Source of the DNA: Hydractinia symbiolongicarpus
Lineage: Eukaryota > Cnidaria > Hydrozoa > Anthoathecata > Hydractiniidae
Direction: 5' to 3'
Assembly (NCBI RefSeq): GCF_029227915.1
Contig: NC_079889.1
Span: 6,264,001 to 6,328,000 of the forward strand
Length of the DNA stretch: 64,000 nucleotides
A model generated the notes under the pieces. It did not search any database. It saw nothing but the letters and a program-made list of their open reading frames with translations, and was not told the origin of the DNA. Of the stretch, positions 11,626 through 24,405 are shown one piece after another (positions within the stretch are counted from its first letter, which is position 1; every line of letters starts with the position of its first letter). Both the position numbers and the translations under genes were made by a program.

Positions 11626-12599
11626 CCGTAATATGGCCTTTTGCAGTCCAATAAAGGGCGCAGACGTAAATCTCGCGGTTTCAGCTGCCTGCGCCGGTTA
11701 CAATTGGACTAGTCGTTCCAGTCTCAATGCGCTACAACGTCCCAAGTCGTTTTCATTAGCGCCGTTGCTTTAGAACACTCTTAACAACGTTCACAGTCCT
11801 ATAAAGGCTGTAATATGGCCTTTTGCAGTCTAATAAAGGCCTCACACGTAGATCACGTGTTTCCATCTGCCTGCGCAGGTTACCATTGTACTATTCCATC
11901 CAGTCTCAATGCACTACAACGTTCCAAGAGGTTTTCCTTAACGCTGTGGCCTGACAACACTCTTAACTACGTGCACAGTCCTATAAAGGCCGTAATATGG
12001 CCTTTTGCAGTCTAATAATGGCCGCAGACGTAAATCACGCGGTTTCAGCTGCCTCCGCAGGTTACCATTGTACTAGTCGTTCCAGTCTCAAAGCGCTACA
12101 ACGTCCCAAGTCGTTTTCATTAGCGCCGTTGGTTTAGAACACTCTTAACAACGTTCACAGTCCTATAAAGGCTGTAATGTGGCCTTTTGCAGTCTAATAA
12201 AGGCTTCACACGTGGTTTCACCTGCCTGCAAAGGTTACCATTGGACTATTCCTTCCAGTCTCAATGCGCTACAACGTCCCAAGTCATTTTCATTAGCGCC
12301 GTCGCCTTAAAACGCTCTTAACTACGTGCACAGTCCTATAAAGGCTGTAATATGGCCTTTTGCAGTCTAATAAAGGCGTCACACGTAAATCACGTGGCTC
12401 CATCTGCCTTCGCAGGTTACCATTGGACTATTCCTTCCAGTTTTAATGCGCTACAACGTCCCAAGTCATTTTCATTAGCGCCGTCGACTTAGAACTCGCT
12501 TAACTACGTGCACAGTCCTATAAAGGCAGTAATATGGCATTTTGCAGTCTAAGAAAGGCCTCACACGTAAATCAGGTGGTTCCATCTGCCTGCGAAGGT

Positions 12600-13690
12600 T
12601 ACCATTGGACTATTCCTTCCAGTCTCAATGCGCTACAACGTCCCAAGTCATTTTCATTAGCGCCGTCGCCTTAGAACGCTCTTAACTACGTGCACAGTCC
12701 TATAAAGGCTGTAATATGGCCTTTTGCAGTCTAATAAAGGCCTCACACGTAAATCACGTGGTTCCATCTGCCTGCGCAGGTTACCATTGGACTATTCCTT
12801 TCAGTCTCAATGCACTACAACGTTCCAAGAGGTTTTCCTTAACGCTGTGGCCTGACAACACTCTTAACTACGTGCACAGTCCTATAAAGGCCGTAATATG
12901 GCCTTTTGCAGTCTAATAAAGGCTTCACACGTAAATCACGTGGTTTCACCTGCCTGCGCAGGTTAGCATTGGACTAGTTGTTCCAGTCTCTATGCGCTAC
13001 AACGTCCCAAGTCATTTTCATTAGCGCCGTAACCTTAGAACGCTCTTAACTACGTGCACAGTCCTATAAAGGCTGTAATATGGCCTTTTGCAGTCAAATA
13101 AAGGCCTCACACGTAAATCACGTGGTTCCATCTGCCTGCGCAGGTTACTATTGTACTATTCCTTCCAGTCTCAATGCACTACAACGTTCCAAGAGGTTTT
13201 CCTTAACGCTGTGGCCTGACAACACTCTTAACTACGTGCACAGTCCTATAAAGACCGTAATATGGCCTTCTGCAGTCCAATAAAGGCCGCAGACGTAAAT
13301 CACGCGGTTTCAGCTGCCTCTGCAGGTTACCATTGTACTAGTCGTTCCATTCTCAAAGCGCTACAACGTCCCAAGTCGTTTTTATTAGCGCCGTTGCTTT
13401 AGAACATTTTAACAACGTTCACAGTCCTATAAAGGTTGTATTATGGCCTTTTGCAGTCCAATAAAGGCCGCATACGTAAATCACGCGGTTTCAGCTGCCT
13501 GCGCAGTTTACCATTGCACTATTTCTTCCAGTCTCAATGCACTACAACGTTCCAAGAGGTTTTCCTTAGCGCCATGGCCTTACAACACTCTTAACTACGT
13601 GCACAGTCCTATAAAGGCCGTAATATGGCATTTTGCAGTCTAATAAAGGCTTCACGCGTAAATCACGTGGTTTCACCTGCCTGCGAAGGT
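12600..13690 (+). repeat. 6-monomer HOR, copy 1 (1,091 bp)
   Basis: ATGG landmarks at 12716, 13080 and 13443 recur at 13807, 14171 and 14535. Diagnostic shared variants include GCAGTCAAATAAAGG, AAAGACCGTAAT and GGCTTCACGCGTAAATC. This copy has a small deletion near 13405 (AGAACATTTTAAC in place of AGAACACTCTTAAC), which explains the change of offset from 1,091 to 1,092 bp. Confidence 0.9.
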
Positions 13691-14965
13691 TACCATTGGA
13701 CTATTCCTTCCAGTCTCAATGCGCTACAACGTCCCAAGTCATTTTCATTAGCGCCGTCGCCTTAGAACGCTCTTAACTACGTGCACAGTCCTATAAAGGC
13801 TGTAATATGGCCTTTTGCAGTCTAATAAAGGCCTCACACGTAAATCACGTGGTTCCATCTGCCTGCGCAGGTTACCATTGGACTATTCCTTTCAGTCTCA
13901 ATGCACTACAACGTTCCAAGAGGTTTTCCTTAACGCTGTGGCCTGACAACACTCTTAACTACGTGCACAGTCCTATAAAGGCCGTAATATGGCCTTTTGC
14001 AGTCTAATAAAGGCTTCACACGTAAATCACGTGGTTTCACCTGCCTGCGCAGGTTAGCATTGGACTAGTTGTTCCAGTCTCTATGCGCTACAACGTCCCA
14101 AGTCATTTTCATTAGCGCCGTAACCTTAGAACGCTCTTAACTACGTGCACAGTCCTATAAAGGCTGTAATATGGCCTTTTGCAGTCAAATAAAGGCCTCA
14201 CACGTAAATCACGTGGTTCCATCTGCCTGCGCAGGTTACTATTGTACTATTCCTTCCAGTCTCAATGCACTACAACGTTCCAAGAGGTTTTCCTTAACGC
14301 TGTGGCCTGACAACACTCTTAACTACGTGCACAGTCCTATAAAGACCGTAATATGGCCTTCTGCAGTCCAATAAAGGCCGCAGACGTAAATCACGCGGTT
14401 TCAGCTGCCTCTGCAGGTTACCATTGTACTAGTCGTTCCATTCTCAAAGCGCTACAACGTCCCAAGTCGTTTTTATTAGCGCCGTTGCTTTAGAACACTC
14501 TTAACAACGTTCACAGTCCTATAAAGGTTGTATTATGGCCTTTTGCAGTCCAATAAAGGCCGCATACGTAAATCACGCGGTTTCAGCTGCCTGCGCAGTT
14601 TACCATTGCACTATTTCTTCCAGTCTCAATGCACTACAACGTTCCAAGAGGTTTTCCTTAGCGCCATGGCCTTACAACACTCTTAACTACGTGCACAGTC
14701 CTATAAAGGCCGTAATATGGCATTTTGCAGTCTAATAAAGGCTTCACGCGTAAATCACGTGGTTTCACCTGCCTGCGAAGGTTACCATTGGACTATTCCT
14801 TCCAGTCTCAATGCGCTACAACGTCCCAAGTCATTTTCATTAGCGCCGTCGCCTTAACACGCTCTTCACTACGTGCACAGTCCTATAAAGGCTGTAATAT
14901 GGCCTTTTGCAGTCTAATAAAGGCCTCACACGTAAATCACGTGGTTCCATCTGCCTGCGCAGGTT
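13691..14965 (+). repeat. 6-monomer HOR, copy 2 plus flank
   Basis: Second copy of the 6-mer, retaining the bases missing from copy 1 near 13405. Correspondence runs slightly past one unit, to about 14965, where TTACTATTGTAC replaces TTACCATTGGAC. Isolated differences near 14857-14868 (CCTTAACACGCTCTTCAC) are private to this copy. Confidence 0.88.
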
Positions 14966-17427
14966 ACTATTGTACTATTTCTTCCAGTCTCAATTCACTA
15001 CAACGTTCCAAGTGGTTCTCCTTAGCGCTGAGGCCTTAGAACAATCTTAACTACATGCACAGTCCATTAAAGGCTGTAATATGGCCTTTTGCAGTCTAAT
15101 AAAGGCTTCACACGTAAATCACGTGGTTTTACCTGCCTGCGCAGGTTAGCATTGGACTAGTTGTTCCAGTCTTAATGCGCTACAACGTCCCAAGTCATTT
15201 TCATTAGCGTCGTCGCAATAAAACGCTCTTAACTACGTGCATAGTCCTATGAAGGCTGTAATATGGCCTTTTGCAGTCTAATAAAGGCCTCACACGTAAA
15301 TCACGTGGCTCCATCTGCCTGTGCAGGTTACCATTGGACTATTCCTTCCAGTTTTAGTGCGCTACAACGTCCCAAGGCATTTTCATTAGCGCCGTCGACT
15401 TAGAACTCGGTTAACTACGTGCACAGTCCTATAAAGGCAGTAATATGGCCTTTTGCAGTCTAATAAAGGCCTCACACGTAAATCACGTGGTTCCATCTGC
15501 TTGCGCAGGTTACTATTGTACTATTCCTTCCAGTCTCAATGCACTACGACGTTCCAAGAGGTTTTCCTTAGCGCCATGGCCTTACAACACTCTTAACTAC
15601 GTGCACAGCCCTATAAAGGCCGTAGTATGGCCTTTTGCAGTCTAATAAAGGCTTCACACGTAAATCACGTGCCTGCACAGGTTATCATTTGACTAGACGT
15701 TCCAGTCTCAATGCGCTACAACGTACCAAGTCATTTTCATTAGCACCGTCGCCTTAGAACGCTCTTAACTACGTGCACAGTCCTATAAGGGCTGTAATAT
15801 GGCCTTTTGCAGTCTAATAAAGGCCTCACACGTAGATCACATGGTTCCATCTGCCTGCCCAGGTTACCATTGGACTATTCCTTCCAGTCTCAATGCGCTA
15901 CAACGTTCCAAGTGGTTCTCTTCAGCGCTGTGGCCTTAGAACACTCTTAACTACGTGCACAGTGCATTAAAGGCTGTAATATGGCCTTTTGCAGTCTAAT
16001 AAAGGCTTCACACGTAAATCACGTGGTTTCACCTGCCTGCGCAGGTTACCATTGGACTAGTTCTTCCAGTCTCAATGCGCTACAAAGTCCCAAGTCATTG
16101 TCATTAGCGCCCTCGCCTTAGAACGCTCTTAACTACATTCACAGTCCTATAAAGGCTGTAATATGGCCTTTTGCAGTCTAATAAAGGCCTCACACGTAGA
16201 TCACGTGGTTCCATCTGCCTGCGCAGGTTACCATTGGACTATTCCTTCAAATCTCAATGCACTACAACGTTCCAAGAGTTTTCCTTGGCGCCTTGGCCTT
16301 ACAACACTCTTAACTACGTGCACAGTCCTATAAAGGCCGTAATATGGCCTTTTGCAGTCCAATAAAGGCGGCAGACGTAAATCACGCGGTTTCAACTGCC
16401 TGCACAGGTTACCATTGGACTAGACGTTCCAGTCTCAATGCGCTACAACGTCCAAAGTCATTTTCATTAGCGCCATCGCCTTAGAACGCTCTTAACTACG
16501 TGCACAGTCCTATAAATGCTGTAATATGGCCTTTTGCAGTCTAATAAAGGCCTCACACGTAGATCACGTGGTTTCATCTGCCTGCGCAGTTTACCATTGT
16601 ACTATTTCTTCCAGTCTCAATGCACTACAACGTCCCAAGTCATTTTCATTAGCGCCGTCGCCTTAGAACGCTCTTAACTACGTGCACATTCCTATAAAGT
16701 CTGTAATATGGCCTTTTGCAGTCTAATAAAGGCCTCACACGTAAATCACGTGGTTTCACCTGCCTGCGAAGTTTACCATTGGACTATTCCTTCCAGTCTC
16801 AATACGCTACAACGTCCCAAGTCATTTTCATTAGCGCCGTCGCTTTAGAACGCTCTTAACTACGTGCACAGTCCTATAAAGGCTGTAATATGGCCTTTTG
16901 CAGTCTAATAAAGGCCTCACACGTAAATCACGTGGTTCCATCTGCCTGCAAACGTTACCATTGGACTTTTCCTTCAAATCTCAATGCACTACAACGTTCC
17001 AAGAGTTTTCCTTGGCGCCTTGGCCTTACAACACTCTTAACTACGTGCATAGTCCTATAAAGGCCGTAATATGGCCTTTTGCAGTCTAATAAAGGCCTCA
17101 CACGTAAATCACGTGGTTTCACCTGCCTGCGCAGGTTACCATTGGACTAGTTGTTCCAGTCTCAATGCGCTACAACGTCCTAAGTCAATTTCATTAGCGC
17201 CGTGGCCTTACAACACTCTTAACTACGTGCACAGTCCTATAAAGGCCGTAATATGGCCTTTTGCAGTCCAATAAAGGTTGCAGACGTAAATCACACGGTT
17301 TCAGCTGCCTGCGCAGGTTACCATTGGACTATTCCTTCCAGTCTCAATGCACTACAACGTTCTAAGAGGTTTTCCTTGGCGCTGTGGCCTTACAACACTC
17401 TTAACTACGTGCACAGTCTTATAAAGG
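14966..17427 (+). repeat. Mosaic satellite block
   Basis: Mixed A, B, C and D monomers without a clear local period. It contains a 172-bp short form (15627-15798) and 181-bp forms with CCAAGAGTTTTCC, for example near 16277. About 16460-17090 has a copy at 20598-21228 (offset 4,138), sharing CCTATAAATGCTG and GCACATTCC. The 172-bp monomer at 15627 and the following CCTATAAGGGCTG have relatives near 37770, 40130 and 45960. Confidence 0.78.
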
Positions 17428-19106
17428 CTGTAATATGGCCTTTTGCAGTCTAATAAAGGCCTCACACGTAGATCACGTGGTTCCATCTGCCTGCGCAGGT
17501 TACCATTGTACCATTTCTTCCAGTTTCAATGCACTACAACGTTCAAAGATGTTTTTCTTAGCGCCATGGCATTACAACACTCTTAACTGCGTGCATAGTC
17601 CTATAAAGGCCGTAATATGGCCTTTTGCGGTCTAATAAAGGCCTCACACGTGGATCACGTGGTTCCATCTGCATGCGCAGGTTACCATTGGACTATTCCT
17701 TCCAGTCTCAATGCGCTACAACGTTCCAAGTGTTTCTCCTTAGCGTTGTGGCCTTAGAACACTCTTAACTACGTGCACAGTCCTATAAAGGCTGTAATAT
17801 GGCCTTTTGCAGTCTAATAAAGGCCTCACACGTAAATCACGTGGTTCCATCTGCCTGCAAACGTTACCATTGGACTATTCCTTCAAATCTCAATGCACTA
17901 CAACGTTCCAAGAGGTTTTCTTTGGCGCCGTGGCCTTACAACACTCTTAACTACGTGCACAGTCCTATAAAGGCCGTAATATGGCCTTTTGCAGTCTAAT
18001 AAAGGCTTCACACGTAAATCACGTTGTTTCACCTACAACGTCCCAAGTCATTTTCATTAGCGCCGTCGCCTTAGAACGCTCTTAACTACATTCACAGTCC
18101 TATAAAGGCTGTAATATGGCCTTTTGCAGTCTAATAAAGGCCTCACACGTAAATCACGTGGTTCCATCTGTCTGCGAATGTTACCATTGGACTATTCCTT
18201 CCAGTCTCAATGCACTACAACGTTCCAAGAGGTTTTCCTTGGCGCCGTGGCCTTACAACACTCTTAACTACGTGCACAGTCCTATAAAGGCCGTAATATG
18301 GCATTTTGCAATCTAATAAAGGCCTCACACGTAAATCACGTGGTTCCATCTGCCTGCGAATGTTACCATTGGACTATTCCTTCCAGTCTCAATGCACTAC
18401 AACGTTCCAAGAGGTTTTCCTTGGCGCCGTGGCCTTAGAACACTCTTAACTACGTGCACAGTCCTATAAAGGCCGTAATATGGCATTTTGCAGTCTAATA
18501 AAGGCCTCACACGTAGATCACGTGGTTCCATCTGCCTGCGCAGTTTACCATTGTACTATTTCTTCCAGTCTCAATGCACCACAACGTTCCAAGAGGTTTT
18601 CCTTAGCGCCATGGCCTTACAACACTCTTAACTACGTGCACAGTCCTATAAAGGCCGTAATATGGCATTTTCCAGTCTAATAAAGGCTTCACACGTAAAT
18701 CACGTGGTTTCACCTGCCTGCCAAGGTTACCATTGGACTATTCCTTCCGGTCTCAATGCGCTACAACGTCCCAAGTCATTTTCATTAGCGCCGTCGCCTT
18801 AAAACGCCCTTAACTACGTGCACAGTCCTATAAAGGCTGTAATATGGCCTTTTGCAGTCTAATAAAGGCCTCACACGTAAATCACGTGGTTCCATCTGCC
18901 TGCGCAGGTTACTATTGTACTATTTCTTCCAGTCTCAATGCACTACAACGTTCCGAGTGGTTCTCCTTAGCGCTGAGGCCTTAGAACACTCTTAACTACG
19001 GGCACAGTCCTATAAAGGCCGTAATATGGCCTTTTGCAGTCCAATAAAGGCGGCAGACGTAAATCACGCGGTTTCAGCTGCCTGCGCAGGTTACCATTGG
19101 ACTATT
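17428..19106 (+). repeat. 1.68-kb segment, copy 1 (recurs 7,198 bp downstream)
   Basis: ATGG landmarks at 17435, 17799, 18116 and 18480 recur at 24633, 24997, 25314 and 25678, all offset by 7,198 bp. Shared rarities include TTCAAAGATGTTTTTC, TTGCGGTCTAATAAAG and the 135-bp truncated monomer at 17981-18115. Correspondence stops near 19107, where this copy has CTATTCCTTCCAGTTTTAG and the downstream copy has CTAGACGTTCC. Being non-adjacent, the pair implies either a larger ancestral unit or later insertion of HORs between them. Confidence 0.88.
17981..18115 (+). repeat. 135-bp truncated monomer
   Basis: A 47-bp internal deletion joins GTTTCACC to TACAACGTCCC, removing the CCTGCGCAGG palindrome region and the CCTTCCAGTC block. 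The same junction occurs at 25179-25313, 27498-27632 and 28725-28859, so all four descend from one event. Confidence 0.9.
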
Positions 19107-19289
19107 CCTTCCAGTTTTAGTGCGCTACAACGTCCCAAGTCATTTTCATTAGCGCCGTCGACTTCAAACTCGGTTAACTACGTGCACAGTCCTATAAAGG
19201 CAGTAATAAGGCCTTTTGCAGTCTAAGAAAGGCCTCACACGTAAATCAGGTGGTTCCATCTGCCTGCGAAGGTTACCATTGGACTATTC

Positions 19290-20014
19290 CTTCCAGTCTC
19301 AATGCGCTACAACGTCCCAAGTCATTTTCATTAGCGCCGTCGCCTTAGAACGCTCTTAACTACGTGCACAGTCCTATAAAGGCTGTAATATGGCCTTTTG
19401 CAGTCTAATAAAGGCCTCACACGTAAATCACGTGGTTCCATCTGCCTGCGCAGGTTACCATTGGACTATTCCTTTCAGTCTCAATGCACTACAACGTTCC
19501 AAGAGGTTTTCCTTAACGCTGTGGCCTGACAAGACTCTTAACTACGTGCACAGTCCTATAAAGGCCGTAATATGGCCTTTTGCAGTCCAATAAAGGGCGC
19601 AGACGTAAATCACGCGGTTTCAGCTGCCTGCGCCGGTTACCATTGGACTATTCCTTCCAGTTTTAGTGCGCTACAACGTCCCAAGTCATTTTCATTAGCG
19701 CCGTCGCCTTAGAACGCTCTTAACTACGTGCACAGTCCTATAAAGGCTGTAATATGGCCTTTTGCAGTCTAATAAAGGCCTCACACGTAAATCACGTGGT
19801 TCCATCTGCCTGCGCAGGTTACCATTGGACTATTCCTTTCAGTCTCAATGCACTACAACGTTCCAAGAGGTTTTCCTTAACGCTGTGGCCTGACAAGACT
19901 CTTAACTACGTGCACAGTCCTATAAAGGCCGTAATATGGCCTTTTGCAGTCCAATAAAGGGCGGAGACGTTAATCACGCGGTTTCAGCTGCCTGCGCCGG
20001 TTACCATTGGACTA
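19290..20014 (+). repeat. Recent dimer duplication (2 x 364 bp)
   Basis: Dimers starting at the 19390 and 19754 landmarks are nearly identical and adjacent. They share the private variant CTGACAAGACTC (other copies have CTGACAACACTC) and GCGCCGGTTACC. The second has GGGCGGAGACGTTAATC where the first has GGGCGCAGACGTAAATC. This is the simplest A/D pair duplication in the left half. Confidence 0.87.
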
Positions 20015-20845
20015 GTCGTTCCAGTCTCAATGCGCTACAACGTCCCAAGTCGTTTTCATTAGCGCCGTTGCTTTAGAACACTCTTAACAACGTTCACAGT
20101 CCTATAAGGGCTGTAATATGGCCTTTTGCAGTCTAATGAAGGCCTCACACGTACATCACGTGTTTCCATCTGCCTGCGCAGGTTACCATTGTACTATTCC
20201 ATCCAGTCTCAATGCACTACAACGTTCCAAGAGGTTTTCCTTAGCGCCGTGGCCTTAGAACACTTTTAACTACGTTCACAGTCCTATAAAGGCTGTAATT
20301 TGGCCTTTTGCAGTCTAATAAAGGCCTCACACGTAAATCAAGTGGTTTCACCTGCCTGCGCAGGTTACCATTGGACTAGACGTTCCAGTCTCAATGCGCT
20401 ACAACGTCCCAAGTCGTTTTCATTAGCGCCGTTGCTTTAGAACACTCTTAACAACGTTCACAGTCCTATAAGGGCTGTAATATGGCCTTTTGCAGTCTAA
20501 TAAAGGCCTGACACGTAAATCACGTGGTTTCACCTGCATGCGCAGGTTACTATTGGACTAGTTGTCTCAGTCTCAATGCGCTACAACGTCCCAAGTCATT
20601 TTCATTAGCGCCATCGCCTTAGAACGCTCTTAACTACGTGCACAGTCCTATAAATGCTGTAATATGGCCTTTTGCAGTCTAATAAAGGCCTCACACGTAG
20701 ATCACGTGGTTCCATCTGCCTGCGCAGTTTACCATTGTACTATTTCTTCCAGTCTCAATGCACTACAACGTCCCAAGTCATTTTCATTAGCGCCGTCGCC
20801 TTAGAACGCTCTTAACTACGTGCACATTCCTATAAAGGCTGTAAT
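20015..20845 (+). repeat. Mosaic satellite monomers
   Basis: Monomers of mixed type without a local higher-order period. It includes ATAATTTGGCC near 20296-20306, a damaged phase marker, and GTTGTCTCAGTC near 20561. The GTACATCACGTG and CCTATAAGGGCTG variants here also appear near 37790-37820 and 45980-46010, linking this stretch to the later 8-kb unit. Confidence 0.75.
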
Positions 20846-22107
20846 ATGGCCTTTTGCAGTCTAATAAAGGCCTCACACGTAAATCACGTGGTTTCACCTG
20901 CCTGCGAAGTTTACCATTGGACTATTCCTTCCAGTCTCAATACGCTACAACGTCCCAAGTCATTTTCATTAGCGCCGTCGCCTTAGAACGCTATTAACTA
21001 CGTGCACAGTCCTATAAAGGCTGTAATATGGCCTTTTGCAGTCTAATAAAGGCCTCACACGTAAATCACGTGGTTCCATCTGCCTGCAAACGTTACTATT
21101 GGACTATTCCTTCAAATCTCAATGCACTACAACGTTCCAAGAGTTTTCCTTGGCGCCTTGGCCTTACAACACTCTTAACTACGTGCACAGTCCTATAAAG
21201 GCCGTAATATGGCCTTTTGCAGTCCAATAAAGGCGGCAGACGTAAATCACGTGGTTCCATCTGCCTGTGAATGTTACCATTGGACTATTCCTTCCACTCT
21301 CAATGCACTACAACGTTCTAAGAGGTTTTCCTTGGCGCTGTGGCCTTACAACACTCTTAACTACGTGCACAGTCCTATAAAGGCAGTAATATGGCCTTTT
21401 GCAGTCTAATAAAGGCCTCACACGTAAATCACGTGGTTCCATCTGCCTGTGCAGGTTACTATTGTACTATTCCTTCCAGTCTCAATGCACTACGACGTTC
21501 CAAGAGGTGTTCCTTAGCGCCATGGCCTTACAACACTCTTAACTACGTGCACAGTCCTATAAAGGCCGTAGTATGGCCTTTTGCAGTCTAATAAAGGCTT
21601 CACACGTAAATCACGTGCCTGCGCAGGTTACCATTGGACTATTCCATCCAGTCTCAATGCACTACAACGTTCCAAGAGGTTTTCATTAGCGCCATGGCCT
21701 TACAACACTCTTAACTACGTGCACAGTCCTATAAAGGCCGTAATATGGCCTTTTGCAGTCTAATAAAGGCCTGACACGTAAATCACGTGGTTTCACCTGC
21801 CTGCGCAGGTTACTATTGGACTAGTTGTTCCAGTCTCAATGCGCTACAACGTCCCAAGTCATTTTCATTAGCGCCATCGCCTTAGAACGCTCTTAACTAC
21901 GTGCACAGTCCTATAAAGGCTGTAATATGGCCTTTTGCAGTCTAATAAAGGCTTTACACGTAGATCACGTGGTTCCATCTGCCTGCGCAGGTTACCATTG
22001 GACTATTCCTTCAAATCTCAATGCACTACAACGTTCCAAGAGTTTTCCTTGGCGCCTTGGCCGTACAACACTCTTAACTACGTGCACATTCCTATAAAGG
22101 CTGTAAT
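20846..22107 (+). repeat. 7-monomer HOR, copy 1 (1,262 bp)
   Basis: Seven monomers start at 20846, 21028, 21209, 21391, 21573, 21745 and 21927, with lengths 182, 181, 182, 182, 172, 182 and 181 bp, totalling 1,262. The same series follows at 22108. Markers are GCACATTCC, CTGCAAACGTTAC, CCAAGAGTTTTCC, GAGGTGTTCC and CACGTGCCTGCGCAGG. Confidence 0.93.
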
Positions 22108-23551
22108 ATGGCCTTTTGCAGTCTAATAAAGGCCTCACACGTAAATCACGTGGTTTCACCTGCCTGCGAAGTTTACCATTGGACTATTCCTTCCAGTCTC
22201 AATACGCTACAACGTCCCAAGTCATTTTCATTAGCGCCGTCGCCTTAGAACGCTCTTAACTACGTGCACAGTCCTATAAAGGCTGTAATATGGCCTTTTG
22301 CAGTCTAATAAAGGCCTCACACGTAAATCACGTGGTTCCATCTGCCTGCAAACGTTACCATTGGACTATTCCTTCAAATCTCAATGCACTACAACGTTCC
22401 AAGAGTTTTCCTTGGCGCCTTGGCCTTACAACACTCTTAACTACGTGCACAGTCCTATAAAGGCCGTAATATGGCCTTTTGCAGTCCAATAAAGGCGGCA
22501 GACGTAAATCACGTGGTTCCATCTGCCTGCGAATGTTACCATTGGACTATTCCTTCCAGTCTCAATGCACTACAACGTTCTAAGAGGTTTTCCTTGGCGC
22601 TGTGGCCTTACAACACTCTTAACTACGTGCACAGTCCTATAAAGGCAGTAATATGGCCTTTTGCAGTCTAATAAAGGCCTCACACGTAAATCACGTGGTT
22701 CCATCTGCCTGTGCAGGTTACTATTGTACTATTCCTTCCAGTCTCAATGCACTACGACGTTCCAAGAGGTGTTCCTTAGCGCCATGGCCTTACAACACTC
22801 TTAACTACGTGCACAGTCCTATAAAGGCCGTAGTATGGCCTTTTGCAGTCTAATAAAGGCTTCACACGTAAATCACGTGCCTGCGCAGGTTACCATTGGA
22901 CTATTCCATCCAGTCTCAATGCACTACAACGTTCCAAGAGGTTTTCCTTAGCGCCATGGCCTTACAACACTCTTAACTACGTGCACAGTCCTATAAAGGC
23001 CGTAATATGGCCTTTTGCAGTCTAATAAAGGCCTGACACGTAAATCACGTGGTTTCACCTGCCTGCGCAGGTTACTATTGGACTAGTTGTTCCAGTCTCA
23101 ATGCGCTACAACGTCCCAAGTCATTTTCATTAGCGCCATCGCCTTAGAACGCTCTTAACTACGTGCACAGTCCTATAAAGGCTGTAAGATGGCCTTTTGC
23201 AGTCTAATAAAGGCTTTACACGTAGATCACGTGGTTCCATCTGCCTGCGCAGGTTACCATTGGACTATTCCTTCAAATCTCAATGCACTACAACGTTCCA
23301 AGAGTTTTCTTTGGCGCCTTGGCCGTACAACACTCTTAACTACGTGCACAGTCCTATAAAGGCCGTAATATGGCCTTTTGCAGTCCAATAAAGGCGGCAG
23401 ACGTAAATCACGCGGTTTCAGCTGCCTGCACAGGTTACCATTGGACTAGACGTTCCAGTCTCAATGCGCTACAACGTCCAAAGTCATTTTCATTAGCGCC
23501 ATCGCCTTAGAACGCTCTTAACTACGTGCACATTCCTATAAAGGCTGTAAT
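22108..23551 (+). repeat. 7-monomer HOR, copy 2 with one extra monomer (1,444 bp)
   Basis: Repeats copy 1 monomer for monomer (22108, 22471, 22653, 22835, 23007 and so on), then carries one additional D-type monomer at 23370-23551 before the third copy starts at 23552. The offset therefore changes from 1,262 to 1,444 bp, exactly 182. A phase-marker change TAAGATGG occurs near 23187. Confidence 0.92.
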
Positions 23552-24405
23552 ATGGCCTTTTGCAGTCTAATAAAGGCCTCACACGTAAATCACGTGGTTT
23601 CACCTGCCTGCGAAGTTTACCATTGGACTATTCCTTCCAGTCTCAATACGCTACAACGTCCCAAGTCATTTTCATTAGCGCCGTCGCCTTAGAACGCTCT
23701 TAACTACGTGCACAGTCCTATAAAGGCTGTAATATGGCCTTTTGCAGTCTAATAAAGGCCTTACACGTAAATCACGTGGTTCCATCTGCCTGCAAACGTT
23801 ACCATTGGACTATTCCTTCAAATCTCAATGCACTACAAGGTTCCAAGAGTTTTCCTTGGCGCCTTGGCCTTACAACACTCTTAACTACGTGCACAGTCCT
23901 ATAAAGGCCGTAATATGGCCTTTTGCAGTCCAATAAAGGCGGCAGACGTAAATCACGTGGTTCCATCTGCCTGCGAATGTTACCATTGGACTATTCCTTC
24001 CAGTCTCAATGCACTACAACGTTCTAAGAGGTTTTCCTTGGCGCTGTGGCCTTACAACACTCTTAACTACGTGCACAGTCCTATAAAGGCTGTAATATGG
24101 CCTTTTGCAGTCTAATAAAGGCCTCACACGTAAATCACGTGGTTCCATCTGCCTGCGCAGGTTACTATTGTACTATTCCTTCCAGTCTCAATGCACTACG
24201 ACGTTCCAAGAGGTTTTCCTTAGCGCCATGGCCTTACAACACTCTTAACTACGTGCACAGTCCTATAAAGGCCGTAGTATGGCCTTTTGCAGTCTAATAA
24301 AGGCTTCACACGTAAATCACGTGCCTGCGCATTTTACCATTGGACTATTCCATCCAGTCTCAATGCACTACAACGTTCCAAGAGGTTTTCCTTAGCACCG
24401 TCGCC
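23552..24405 (+). repeat. 7-monomer HOR, copy 3 (partial)
   Basis: Monomers at 23552, 23734, 23915, 24097 and 24279 match the first five of the unit. The 172-bp monomer at 24279-24450 has GCGCATTTTACC, a private change. After about 24405 it switches to AGCACCGTCGCCTTAG and leaves the unit. The GAGGTTTTCC near 24209 replaces the GAGGTGTTCC of copies 1 and 2. Confidence 0.88.

Larger units (their letters stand above)
11451..11632 (+). repeat. Prototype monomer, type A (182 bp)
   Basis: Used as the reference copy for motif positions. Landmarks in order: ATGGCCTTTTGCAGTC, then AATAAAGGCC, CACACGT, CACGTGGTTCC, the palindrome CCTGCGCAGG, a CCTTCCAGTCTCAATG block, CCAAGAGGTTTTCC, CCTTACAACACTC, TACGTGCACAG and TATAAAGGCCGTAAT. 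Type A is defined by its 3' half. A consensus A monomer has by hand count 46 A, 52 C, 33 G and 51 T, with seven CpG sites. Because its 3' half reads CCTTACAAC and not CCTTAGAAC, type A lacks the TAG that closes the frame in types B and C. That is the only reason recurrent 66-67 codon open frames appear in A copies. Confidence 0.93.
8949..12620 (+). repeat. Mosaic satellite block related to 0-9 kb
   Basis: No single period covers this stretch. About 9276-9898 matches 1158-1780 (offset 8,118). About 10195-11160 matches 2795-3760 (offset 7,400), including the GGACCATTCC variant. About 9640-10190 matches 11269-11819 (offset 1,629, nine monomers), including the rare AAATCTCGCGG and CCGGTTACAATTGG. 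One phase marker is mutated to GTGG at 12179. The patchwork suggests repeated exchange with the neighbouring 0-9 kb blocks. Confidence 0.8.

Noticed and set aside
11451-11632. CENP-B box in the monomer
   Set aside because: I found no TTCG followed at the right spacing by A and CGGG; TTCG itself is rare in these monomers.
11451-11632. Identity with human alpha satellite, maize 180-bp knob or Arabidopsis 178-bp repeat
   Set aside because: Monomer length and recognisable sequence blocks do not match these families; the satellite's family remains unidentified.
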